Source: Carallia brachiata
Lineage: Eukaryota > Streptophyta > Magnoliopsida > Malpighiales > Rhizophoraceae
Assembly (NCBI GenBank): GCA_021464245.1
Contig: JADCRB010000001.1
Coordinates: forward strand, 3,888,829-3,952,828
Direction: 5' to 3'
Length of the DNA: 64,000 bases
In this document: piece by piece, positions 10,390-20,640 of the stretch
How positions within the stretch are numbered: position 1 is the first letter of the stretch
Layout: every line of letters starts with the position of its first letter
The notes under the pieces: model-generated
The model's database searches: none
The model's input: the letters and a program-made list of their open reading frames with translations, nothing else
What the model was told of the DNA's origin: nothing
Made by a program: the position numbers and the translations under genes

Positions 10390-11073
10390 TGTCTACTTCA
10401 AAGCTTAAAGGAATGTCTTCAGCTACTAGGAATTCATGTCTTCCATGCCAAAGAAATAAATATTTGGAGTCAATTTTAGCACTGGATCTGCACTAATAAA
10501 ATCAACATGAGAAAACACATCAAACGTAGAATCAACAAAATGTGTTGGTTGGGGTGTCATTTAACTAATTGGTAAATCCGTATTAAGACATATTGCTAGC
10601 TCTCCATCATCTACCAATTCAACTTCAAGCATGGATTCCACACCCAATTCACAATTTTTCACAAGTTAACTCTCATAGTCTTGAAATTGAAATTCTGTAA
10701 CAGCAACCATTATCTCCACTTCACCATCATGAACAACTTCATCTTCAACCTTTTGTTCTGGTGAGACAACTTTGATCACATCAACACAAGAATCAGAATC
10801 CTCGTGGTTTGATTCAGAACTCTCCACTTGCTTGATATATTGACTAAGCATTTAGAGAAAGTCTTCATAAAAAATACTTTTGGGTTTAGGAGCTCTTCTT
10901 TGTTGTTGTTTCCTGATTAAACTGGCAGTTGCAGCTTCTTGTCTATCTATGCTATCTCGCATTTCATCAAAAAGCACAAATACTTGGTCAAATTATTGTT
11001 GCATTGCTTTGATCACCATTGATTCATTAGCTAATCTAACCTCTGAAACAACTTTGTCGTGGTCTGAAGACAT
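10390..11073 (-). pseudogene. gag-N-terminal-like coding remnant, element C
   Basis: Read on -, it starts MSSDHDKVVSEVRLANES at 11073, followed by FDQVFVLFDEMRDSIDRQEA, a coiled-coil-prone stretch that resembles the start of gag in plant gypsy elements. A stop precedes a second frame (MLSQYIKQVESSES..., 10851-10666) rich in Glu, Asp and Ser. The rest down to 10390 is broken. There is no knuckle, protease or RT. The gag identity is inference from position after the PBS and from wording. Confidence 0.45.
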
Positions 11074-11596
11074 GTTTAAACCTACAAAAGTATGTTAAAA
11101 AAAGTAGAAAGGTCCTCACGAACACTTCCTCACGTGTTTGCACTCCACTCCTCACGTTATGTCACTCAACACTCGTGTTTGCACTCACATCTCTCAAGTG
11201 TGTTTAGGTTTAATTCCTTAAGCCACAAGTTCAAATATTAATCCCAAGTCTTGTTTTGGACACCCAACAACTTAAAACTCAAAGAATCTTAAAGAAAAAA
11301 TAACAGCAAATGCTATCTTTCTCACTATATCACCCAACAAGGCACAACACTCTTTTTTTTTTTTTTAAAGCTTGCTAGAAAATAATAAGGTCTAACTCAG
11401 ATAACCACAAGGACACACGAATTAGGTCTAAAAGGGGCGGGTCAGGGTTTTTATTAGGGTAGCTAGGGTTTTCTGTCTTTTTCCTATTCTTGACAAATTT
11501 TGAGCATTGACTTCGCAAGCGATTTTGACAAAAATACCAATCGAATTAGACTTCATCCAAAATAGAAATGTTGTAGCACTATGAATTATCTTCTAA

Positions 11597-11608
11597 TATC
11601 TAATACCA
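11597..11608 (-). other. Primer binding site of element C
   Basis: The - strand reads TGGTATTAGATA two bases after the LTR end at 11611, a mutated tRNA-iMet type site (compare TGGTATCAGAGC in B). Confidence 0.65.
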
Positions 11609-11610
11609 AT

Positions 11611-12442
11611 TGATGCATAGATAGTATTGGAAGACCCAACGGCTAGTACCAAAAGACCCAACGCCTATAAAGAGACGCGAACCCCGCGGATACACCAAAA
11701 GACCCACGAATGAGATTGGAGTCACAACCCAAGAAAAGCTAAGTCAGGTTTGAAAGAACCTTAACCCAACGTTTATAAGAAAATGCAAACCAAAGGTAGA
11801 AGAAGATTTGATAGACGCCATACCCTAGACAGGAAGAAAGAGGGTGATAAGTCAAGGTTGAATGCCACTAGGAGATATCCTAATAAGCTTGGTAAAGAGT
11901 TATGAAATTCCAAAGAACGTTTGTTTTAATTCTTAATCAACAAATCTGCATATCTATTATCTCTCTAAAAAAGACAAACATGCCCATATATAGGCAAACC
12001 CAAGTAACTAGGGTTTTAAACCTACCAAGAAACCTACTAAGACTTAAAATTTATGTTCCTACACCCAAAAAGAAAACCTAAATCAACTAAAAATAAGAAT
12101 TATGACTAATAATTCCTACCAACAACTAAATTGGGCTTAAATAAAACAATTTCTGACCCAAAACAACAATTAAAACTTTAAAATTAAGACATTAAAATCA
12201 ACTAGGCCCAAATATCTCTTGTTGGCTCCAACTTCATCAATTTGGTCAATGTTCCTCCATTTGCACTCGAATCATGTAAATGTAGACTTGTGGGACCTCC
12301 AATCTTCATTGGTTGCTCTGCAAGTAAAGTAAGTTGCTTGCTTTCCAAGTAAAGTACGATTCCTGTTCTCTAAGCAAAATCCACCGAGCCATCAAAAATC
12401 TCATCAAACAATGTAGTAAGTAGGCTGGCCAAGCTCACATCA
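11611..12442 (-). repeat. 5' LTR of element C
   Basis: 832 bp, TGATGTGAGCTTGGCC (at 12442 on -) to CTATGCATCA (at 11611). It is related to 9540-10347 along its length and more distantly to the LTRs of A and B. Confidence 0.8.
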
Positions 12443-12545
12443 CACATGGTCGAAGAAGCAACATGGGAAAGGGAAGAGGATATGCGCAGTAAGTACCTAG
12501 ACCTCTTCTAAGTAAGTTAAAATTTTAGGGACGAAATTCTTTAAG
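12443..12545 (+). pseudogene. Chromodomain C-terminus of the outer Tekay-like element
   Basis: Right of element C the pol frame resumes with HMVEEATWEREEDMRSKY, the conserved end of the Tekay/Del chromodomain, then a stop and the usual FRDEIL-type tail. The chromodomain directs integration to modified histone tails. Its beginning would be at the 9539/9540 junction, where RNKKVPFIKVL can be read. A polypurine tract (12541-12556) follows. Confidence 0.8.
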
Positions 12546-12557
12546 GAGGGAGGGAGT

Positions 12558-14300
12558 TGTAGCCCCCAGTTCGCTTTTAACATGATCATGACGTTAGTCC
12601 AGTCATTGGCCTATGCTTGTTACGTGCATTTAGCTTGTACGGATTAATTTGAGACAGGAAATGGGAAGAGACGAGTTTAACTACATCCTAAGCAAGAGTA
12701 ATTAGCCTTTAGAATAATTGATTTTCCTTGAAACCCTAATTTGGCTCGGCTAATTTCCTATTAGGGCCAAACATAATTAGTGAAGGCTAATTGAGGTTAA
12801 TTAGCAACTAATCAGTATTACTTGGGGCTTAAGTAAGATTAGTGGACCTTTAATTGCGTTTAATTTTAATTGCAATTAATCGATGCTAAATAAGAATAAT
12901 TAAACCCTAAAAATCCTAATTAAAAGCCAATTGGGATTAATTAGGCTAATTGAAATTCGATAAATAGAAAGATGATTAATAGAGGGATATTTTACAAAAA
13001 ATAATAAGTAAATACTCAATATTAATAAAAAATAATTAAATAATAATATAATAATAATTAAAAAAAGCTTGTTAAAAGGCAAGGTAGGATATCCGACCTT
13101 GTGCTTCTTCAAGAGAGAATGGGAGAGAGCGAGAGAGAGAATAGAAGAGAGAAAACCAAAAAAAAAAAAAAGAAAGAGAAATCATAAACATAAATGAACA
13201 CTCCTCGAGAATCAGTTAGTTGAGCTTAATAATATGGTATTGTAGGTGACCAGTGTTTTCAATTGTGATCACAAGTTCTTCTATTTCTTTGATTTTGAAA
13301 GTTGAATTTTTTGCTTGATTTTGTTGTTCATTTAGTTTGTTTGATTGTTTAAACATGTGCTTTAATGTTTTGGGCCATCATTTGTAATTTTTGAATGGTT
13401 GTTGGATTCTTAAAACCGAAGAAAATTGAGAGAGAAAGAGAAAGGGCTTCGACGATGAGAGAGAGAGAGTGAGAGAGAGGGTGTGTTTGAAGGGAATTTG
13501 GTGACTTGGGGATCAAGTTTGGAGAGAGAGAGTTGCAAAACCTAGTTTAGATAGGTTGTTTGAAGCTTGGGATGCAAGAAACCAAAAGAGAGAGGGGAGA
13601 GGTGTTCGACCATGATGAGAGGAAGAGAGAGAGGGGAAAGGTGTTCGACCATGATGAGAGGAGGAGAGAGAAGGGTTTTGAAGTTTTAATTTTTTGAAAT
13701 CTTGGGTTGTGAGAGATCCTAGACACGAGAAACCCTAAATTAGAGAGAGAAAGTAAGTTGTGGAGTCGAATTTGAAGCAAAACCGAAGAGAGAGAGGGCA
13801 GAGACTCTCCACCTCAGAGAGAGGAGAGAGAAAGTACTTTTAGGGCTAAATCTAATTTATCAACTGTTAATTGCTTGATTTGGACTTAATTGATGGATAA
13901 TCATGCTTAGTTTATAAAAGGGACCAAAATGAAGAGTTTTAATAAGTTAGAGGCTAAATTGAAAAGTTTAGATAATTTGAGGAGTTAATTGATAACATGA
14001 GGAACTTGGGTAATTTGAAAAATTGGGGTAAAAGGTGAGTTATGGGCAAAATCGTGAATTTTAGAAAGTTCTACTACTAATTCATAAACGAGGGAAAAGT
14101 TTAAGGGTAAAAGTGTAATTTAAAAAAATAGGTTCAAATGACATTAAAAGCCCAACTGCTTGCCTTCTTAGGCAGGTAACGGTCACTGAACCTCGACGGT
14201 TGAAACTTAGAGCCGAAAGGCGAGGAATAAGATGATTTTTCTGCTTAAATGGAATTTTTATACTATTACACATATTCATAAATGCATGCATACTTGATGA
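12558..14300 (+). repeat. 3' LTR of the outer Tekay-like element (first part)
   Basis: Starts TGTAGCCCCCAG right after the purine-rich TTAAGGAGGGAGGGAG. It is AT-rich (12700-13080) and then very GA-rich (13110-13830). It is interrupted at 14300 by element D and appears to continue at 19527, for perhaps a further 1 kb, with wording typical of Del-type LTR ends (about 20100-20600). The 3' limit is uncertain. Confidence 0.6.
13118..13820. repeat. GA-rich low-complexity tract
   Basis: Repeated GAGAGA runs with an imperfect tandem repeat of about 43 bp (GGTGTTCGACCATGATGAGAGGA, twice around 13600-13665). Nothing coding is supported here; open - strand frames are a by-product of CT repetition. Confidence 0.7.
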
Positions 14301-15374
14301 TGTCTAAATGGACCGTATGTGTTGTGCCTCATCAGTTTATACTCAAAAATACAAATGCAAATTACAAATAGGAATTTAAAATTTGTGTGGAGTCAATCTC
14401 TGTTTGATCCTTCGATTAATGCTCATTGTGTAATTCCACAGCTTATTCTTGAACTAAAAGAATTAATTCCACTAAGGGCCAAGGCTTGATCTCAGGTGGA
14501 CTAATAAGACTTCGATAAGGGTCTTACGAAGGCTTGATCCCACTCGAATTGGTTGGGTTCTGGTGAGGGCTGTAGGAGGCTTGATCCCACTGGGACCGGA
14601 TGAACTCCGGTGAGGGCTGTAGGCTTGATTCCACTCGAATTGGATGGACTCTGGTGAGGGCCGTAGGAGGCTTGATCCCACTCGGACTGGATGGACTCTG
14701 GTGAGGGCAGTAGGAGGCTTGATCCCACTCGGATTGGATGGACTCCGATGGGGGCTGTAGGAGGCTTGATCTCACTTGGATTGGATGGACTCCAGTGAGG
14801 GCCGTAGGAAGCTTGATCTCACTCAGATTAGATGGACTCTGGTGAGGGCCGTAGGAGGCTTGATCCTACTCAGATTGGTTGATTCTAATGAGGGCCGTAG
14901 AAGGCTTGATCCCACTCGGATCTTTAATATCTTGACCTTTTGATCTGACGGATCCAACTTAGTGGCAGTTAGAGAGCATACACCTAAAATATTTAGTGAG
15001 AGAGAGAGAGAGAGAGAGGAAGAAAGCAAAGCTTTAAAAATGAAGGATTTATCTTTGCTTGGGATGGATTTTGGAAGGCTTGAAGGAGTGCCTATTTATA
15101 AGTCAAAGATTGCCATCACCGAACCCGAACAATGTATGCCATCTAACCCAAATAACATGCATGTCATCTAATTTTTTTCATCTAACCCAATCAATATGCA
15201 TGCTATCTAATTTTCTTTTCATCTAACTCAAACAACATACATGTCATCTAATTTTCCTCATTTAACCCAATCAATATGCATGTCATCTAATTTTCTTTTC
15301 ATCTAACTCAAACAACATGCATGCACCAAACCCAATGGATTTTTTTCTAACCCTTTTTTTTTTGGTTGTTTACA
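14301..15374 (-). repeat. 3' LTR of element D
   Basis: 1,074 bp. It carries a 47-bp minisatellite (14480-14920), a GA microsatellite (14998-15020), and tandem CATCTAACCCAAACAACATGCATG-type repeats (15120-15330). It pairs with 18394-19526. Confidence 0.85.
14480..14920. repeat. 47-bp minisatellite inside the left LTR of D
   Basis: About nine head-to-tail units containing GGCTTGATCCCACTCGGA, TGGATGGACTC and GGTGAGGGCCGTAGGA, with units mostly 44-48 bp long. The right LTR holds about eleven. Open frames across it are repeat artefacts. Confidence 0.9.
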
Positions 15375-15391
15375 AATGCCCCCACTTTAAG
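15375..15391 (-). other. Polypurine tract of element D
   Basis: The - strand reads TTAAAGTGGGGGCATT next to the LTR start TGTAAACAACC. It fixes D as - strand. Confidence 0.7.
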
Positions 15392-15454
15392 ACTTGGTGA
15401 GGCGGAATGTTGGAGTGCAATTTGAACCAAGTCTTGAAGTCCAACATAACATTT

Positions 15455-16070
15455 TCGGTCGTTCACAGTTTATACTCATGCGGGCTAGGAGTCTTAGATT
15501 GGGCCTTGTGTGGCTGTTGTCGTCTCGCCTTTTATACTCATACGGGCTAGAAGTATGCTGTGACTGTTCGCCTTTTGTACTCGTGCAAGGTAGGAGTTTG
15601 TTGTTGGGTTGTCACCTTTTATACTCGTGCAAGGCAAAAGTCTCATTTTGTTGTGTTGCAGTCACCTTTTAAACTCGTACAAGGCAGGAGTGTTGAACTG
15701 TGTTGGATTGTTGCCTTTTATACTCTTGCGAGGCAGGAGTTTGTAGTTAAATTGTCGCCTTTTAAGCTCATGCGAGGCAAGAGTGTAATGTTAAACTGTC
15801 GCCTTTTATACTCGTGCGAGGCAAGAATGTTGGACTGTTCACCTTTTATACTCGTGCGAGATAGGAGTCTGGATTTACTGTTGAAGTGGTTCGCCTTTTA
15901 TACTTGTTCGATGTAGGAGTGCTGGATCGTGTTGTCGACTTTTATACTCGTGCGAGGCAAGAGTGTTGAACCATTCGCATTTTATAGTCGTGCGAGTTAG
16001 GAGTGTTGAATTGTGCTGTCACCTTTTATACTCGTGCGAGGCAAGAGTGTTGATTTACTGAACTGTTGAG
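15455..16070. repeat. Tandem repeat array in the spacer of element D
   Basis: About thirteen units of 40-52 bp sharing CGCCTTTTATACTCGTGCGA followed by GGCAAGAGTGTTG and a variable tail. It lies between gag and the polypurine tract, where a full element would carry pol or 3' untranslated sequence. Function unknown. Confidence 0.9.
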
Positions 16071-16099
16071 CTGCTGAGCTATTGAGCTGTTGAGTTGGC

Positions 16100-16745
16100 T
16101 CGGGGTTTGAGATTTGCCCCCAAAACTGGATTCGTAATTTGGGTTGGAATTTGGATTTAGACTTTGAGTATGAGTTTGAATTTAGAATTTGGATTTGGGC
16201 TTTTGACTTTAGACCTGGATTTTGAGTTAGGGTTCGGGTTTTGCCCCCGAGTTTGGATTTGGGCTATGAGCTAGAGTTTGAGTTTAGGCTTTGGGCCCAA
16301 ATTTGAATTTTGGTTTTGAGCCCGAGTTTGAGTTTGAGCTTTGGGTCTGGGTTTGAATTTGGATTTTTGAGCCCGAGTTTGAGTTTGGGTTTGGACTGGG
16401 ATTTGGATTTGGGTTTTGGATTTAGGTCTGGATTTGGACTCTAAATTAGAATTTGGATTTGAGAGTTTTGAACTCGAGTTTAAATTTGGGTTTCGAATTT
16501 GGGGATTTGGACTTGAACTGGGATTTATTTTTGAACTTTGAGCTTGGGATTTGGGTTTTAAATTTGGGTCTGAATTTGGACTTTGAGTTCGAATTTGGAT
16601 TTGGGAGTTTTGAACTCGAGTTTAGATTTGGGTTTCGAATTTGGGGATTTGGACTTGAACTGGGATTTATTTTTGAGCTTTGAGCTTGGGATTTGGGTTT
16701 TATTCCCAAATCTAGATTTGGAATGTTAGCCGGGGTTCGGATTTT
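16100..16745. repeat. TTTGGG-rich degenerate repeat in the spacer of element D
   Basis: Short-period TTTGGATTTGGGTTTGA-like repetition, including a longer tandem copy of roughly 145 bp beginning TTTTGAACTCGAGTTT (around 16461 and 16605). Codons on either strand are monotonous and I do not regard them as genes. Confidence 0.75.
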
Positions 16746-16924
16746 GCCCCCAAATCTGGATTTTGATTCTTGAACTAAACCTGCACATGAACTTCAGACA
16801 TTTTTTTTGATTTTTTTTGATTTTTTTTTTTTGTTTTTTTTCTTATGTTTTGAATTTTTTCCCTTTTTTTTTTTACACATAACAACGTTTTAGAAATTTA
16901 CCGCTTGATTGGGCCAGGTCGGGA

Positions 16925-18303
16925 TGTATTTCTTAGTCTGACAGCATGTAAGTGTAGATTCATGCCTACTTTCCTTTGACGGATTCAAAAAGATGGTAGT
17001 CTGGTTGGTTGAGGCTGCGTTTTCTCCATCCAAAATGATTTTATCTTGGTCTATGAGCTTCAATATTAGCTTTTTTAAGACGAAGCACTTCTCGGTTGGA
17101 TGGTTAACTACTCGATGATACTAGCAGAATTTTGGATCTTTGACCCAATCCTTCTGATTGGGTTGCTTGCACTCCGGGAGTTCGATCAACTTAGCTTCCA
17201 AAAGTTGATCGAGAATGTCTGGAACGTTCTAGTCAGGGAATGGATACTTCTTCTGTTCTAACTCTCGCAACATCACCTTTTGTCTTTCTTGTTGTTTCTG
17301 TTGATTTGTTGAAGCTAGAGGACTCACTTTCGCTTTAGCTCCTACTTTTATTGGTGAAGTATCAACGACCATCACTTCCTTGCCACCATATTGGCCTAGT
17401 TAGATGGGAATCGTGCTTCTAGAGGTCTTGATGCTTATCTCCATGTCATGGGCACGAGTCGCCAATTCCTCAAAAGTTCGAGGTTTGATGCCCTACAAGA
17501 TGTATAACAGCTCCCAGTGCATCCCTTGGATGCACATTTCTACCATAGAAGTCTCCGTCATACGATCTTTGCAATCTAAGCTAAGAGCACACCATCTATT
17601 TATATATTTGACGACATGCTCTCTTTTCCTTTGCTTGGTACTCGTAAGCTCCATCATGCTTACTGTTCGACGGGGTGCTGAAGAATCTGATAAAAAACTC
17701 TTGTTGTAGCTGTTCCCAACTATCAACTGATTTTGGTTCAAGGTTTATGAACTAGGTGAAGGTGGTATCTCTTAGTAAACCAACGAATTGTTTCACCAGG
17801 AGATCTCTGTATGTTCCTGCGTTGTTGCAGGTTTTAACGAAGTGAGCAATGTGTTGTTTAGGGTCATCTCGTCCATCGAATTGTTGGAACTTGGGCGGGT
17901 GGTAGCCCAAAGGCATGCTGAGATTTTCAATCCGTCTGGTGTACGATTTGACGTACATTTGTGACCCTTGAAAGGATGCACTTTGTTGCAGGCAGATTGT
18001 ATTTGCTATCATGTCCTGTAATTGTTAGATAGATGACGAGGTGACAGAATTTGTAGGCGACAACTGTGTTGAACTGCCTAGTTGCTTTTCTGCAGTGAAA
18101 ATTAGCTGACATTACTTCTGCAGTGAAACCAGGTGGATACAGCTGCTCTTTGTGGGTCTTAGGATCGGCTTGGATCGGGGCTTTTTCTTTGATGTGGGCG
18201 ATTTGTTAATCTTTTTCTTCCACGTCCTTGAGCAGTTGGAAAATTCGGCTTTCTAATACCACGTTCCTGTCTTCCATATTGGTTGTGCTTGTCATCATAA
18301 CTG
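16925..18303 (-). pseudogene. gag of element D
   Basis: On - it starts MTSTTNMEDRNVVLESRIFQ near 18303, with a coiled-coil-like start, then YPPGFTAEVMSANF. The conserved retrotransposon gag core follows: MPLGYHPPKFQQFDGRDDPK, HFVKTCNNAGTYRDLL, LEPKSVDSWEQLQQEF, RRTVSMMELTSTKQRKREH, CIQGMHWELLYILQGIKPRT and FEELATRAHDMEISI. After it come QKKYPFPD and YHRVVNHPTEKCFVLKK near 17060. It would form the particle shell around element RNA. Stops (for example at the VEEKD position and after DTTFT) and frameshifts near 17750 and 17500 break it. Confidence 0.85.
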
Positions 18304-18371
18304 CAACAATGTCGATGTTGGATTCCTGCTTTTTTTTTTTTGTGGTGGAGCAAAAGATAGGAGGCAGAGAT

Positions 18372-18390
18372 GTCCCAGCGGGCGTGCCAA
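18372..18390 (-). other. Primer binding site of element D
   Basis: The - strand reads TTGGCACGCCCGCTGGGAC three bases after the LTR end. The form is that seen in Tat-type plant gypsy elements and differs from the iMet type used by B and C. Confidence 0.6.
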
Positions 18391-18393
18391 ATT

Positions 18394-19526
18394 TGTAAAT
18401 GGATCATATGTGTCGAGCCTCAATAGTTAGACTCGAACATACAAATGCAAATTATAGATAGGAATTTAAAATTTGTGTGGGGTCAATCTCTATTTGATCC
18501 TCCGATTAATGCTCCTTGTGTAATTCCACAGCTTATTCTTGAACTGAAAGAATTAATTCTACTGAGGGCCAAGACTTGATCTCAGGTGGACTAATGAGAC
18601 TCCGGTGAGGGCCTTACAAAGGCTTGATCCCACTTGAATTGGTTCAGTTCTGGTGAGGGCTGTAGGAGGATTGATCCCACTCGGACTGGATGAACTCCGG
18701 TGAGGGCCGTAGGCTTGATCCCACTCGAATTGGATGGACTCCGATGAGGGCCGTAGGAGGCTTGATCCCACTCGAACTGCGTGGACTCTAATGGTGGCTG
18801 TAGAAGGCTTGATCTCACTTGGATTGGATGGACTTCGGTGAGGCCCGTAGGAGGCTTTATCCTACTCAGACTGGATGGACTCCAATGGTGGCCATAGAAG
18901 GCTTGATCTCACTTGGATTGGATGGACTCCGTTGAGGGCCGTAGGAAGCTCGATCCCATTTGGATTGGATGGACTCTAGTGAGGGCCGTAGAATGCTTGA
19001 TCCCACTCGGCGTTGATTCCATTGAGGGCCGTAAGGACTTGTTGGACTCTGGTGAGGGCCGTAGGAGGCTTGATCCCACTTGGATCTTTAATATCTTGAG
19101 CTTCTGATCTACCGGATCCAACTTAGTGGCAGCTAGAGAGCATACACCCAAAATATTTAGAGAGAGAGAGAGAGGAAGAAAGCAAAGCTTTAGAAGTGGA
19201 GGATTAACTTTGCTTGGGATGGATTGTGGAAGGCTTGAGGGAGTGCCTATTTACAGGCCAAAGATTGCCATCACCTAACCCGAACAATGCATGCCATCTA
19301 ACCCAAACAACATGCATATCATCTAATTTTTTTTCATCTAACCCAATCAATATACATGTTACCTAATTTTCTTTTCATCTAACTCAAACAACATGCATGT
19401 CATTTAATTTTGCTCATCTAACCCAATCAATATGCATGTCATCTAATTTTCTTTTCATCTAACTTAAACAACATGTATGCACCAAACCCAATGGATTTTT
19501 TTAACCCCTTTTTTTTGTTGTTTACA
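18394..19526 (-). repeat. 5' LTR of element D
   Basis: 1,133 bp. It matches 14301-15374 throughout but carries about two more minisatellite units (18569-19085), which explains most of the 59-bp length difference. Confidence 0.85.
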
Positions 19527-20640
19527 GATGGATGTACACGCATACACATCTCATTTTTGCATTAGAATGAAAAACAAAGTCCCGAGAAAATTAAAAGGAA
19601 AGTATGTAAATGTTTTTAAAGCATAAAAATATTTTCAACGAGACTTCGCATATCATATGATGCCTAGGATTTATAAAGATGTTTATGACTAATAGGTAGT
19701 AGATGATAGTTCCTGTACAATAGAGTTAGGTTTGGCTCCAGTGCGACAGCTAATGTAGTTCTGGTTCCACTGGGTAAGAGTTAAAAAGCCAAATGAGAAG
19801 CTAAAATACATCGTATAAAGTGCTGCTTGCGGCCACTTGCCTTGGTCAAGAGTCGGCTCGAAATGAAAGAGAATTCCATTCATGAAAAATGATGAAACTA
19901 TTTTATGTTAATAACAAAGCGAAAGAACTTTAGTTCACTTGCTTGACATTACAGCAAATAAATAATAAACCACATGAAAGGAAAGATTCAAAGTTAAGTA
20001 CGACCACAAGGATTAATAAAAGGAAGGAAATTGTATTGACAATATGTATGATATTGCTTTTCACGATTTATGACATGTTCTCCGCATTCATGCCTAGCAT
20101 CATTCACTAAGTATTATTTGTACTCACCCACCTTATGATGATAGGTAATGGATTTGATCATTAGTGTTTCCCATCACGCTCGGGGGTTTAAGGTAGTAGT
20201 TTTTGAGGCCAGAGCAATCGTGATATTTTGTACCTTGGATATTACATAGGACATTGTTGATGGTGTCCCAAATGTCACAATCAAGTTTAAGAGGGGCTCG
20301 GCTTTCCAGAGCCCTCCTATTGTCTAGTGAAACACTTGTCGCATGTATGTAAAAGAGCTGGGGAGAGAGATGCTTGTCATATGTACAAAGAGATGGGACC
20401 ATTAGGACCATTAGGGTTAGGCATGGTAGATACCGTAGGCCAATACAGAGAAGATGCCAAGAGTCCCCCGACTAATGGCTGTAGATAGTAGTTACTTCCC
20501 TTATCTCAATGTAACATGTTCTCAGTGTGTACAAAAGTTTGGTGTATTGTAAATAATAAAAGGAGTGTTTTTTTTTTATGTAAACCTGAGTCTTACTAAT
20601 AGCGCATTATTGGTAACTAACCCTAATAAATTACTGCAGT
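19527..20640 (+). repeat. Probable continuation of the Tekay-like LTR
   Basis: About 1.1 kb without convincing genes. Position after the D target duplication and features such as the GTACTCACCCACCTTATGAT stretch near 20128 fit the last third of a Del-type LTR. Small - strand frames (19689-19883, 20133-20411) look accidental. Confidence 0.4.

Larger units (their letters stand above)
9540..12442 (-). mobile_element. Element C: short, internally deleted Ty3/gypsy relative of A and B, - strand
   Basis: Two direct LTR copies (11611-12442 and 9540-10347) flank an internal region of only 1.26 kb. The - strand order is LTR, PBS, a gag-N-terminal-like segment, polypurine tract, LTR. All pol domains are missing, so it would need enzymes from a full-length relative. 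It sits in the outer element between integrase and chromodomain: 9539 and 12443 are neighbours in a normal Tekay pol. No clean target duplication is visible. Confidence 0.75.
14301..19526 (-). mobile_element. Element D: gag-only Ty3/gypsy-type element, - strand
   Basis: Two direct LTRs (14301-15374 and 18394-19526) start TGT and end ACA. The - strand order is LTR, PBS, gag, repeat-rich spacer, polypurine tract, LTR. No protease, RT, RNase H or integrase is present. Flanks are GATGA (14296-14300) and GATGG (19527-19531), a 5-bp target duplication with one change. Gag wording and PBS resemble non-autonomous relatives of the Tat lineage. It is inserted in the LTR of the outer Tekay-like element. 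Confidence 0.85.

Noticed and set aside
9535..12447. Target duplication for element C
   Set aside because: The left LTR tip is damaged and the flanking pentamers ATAAT and CACAT do not agree.
14472..14920. Regular 47-bp repeat that resembles a CRISPR-like array
   Set aside because: Units are contiguous without unique spacers, lie inside retrotransposon LTRs and recur at 18569-19085; it is a minisatellite.
16446..16709. Open frames of monotonous composition on both strands
   Set aside because: They follow the TTTGGG-type repeat; Asn/Pro/Ser/Lys-rich or Leu/Phe/Gly-rich products in complementary frames are artefacts of repetition.
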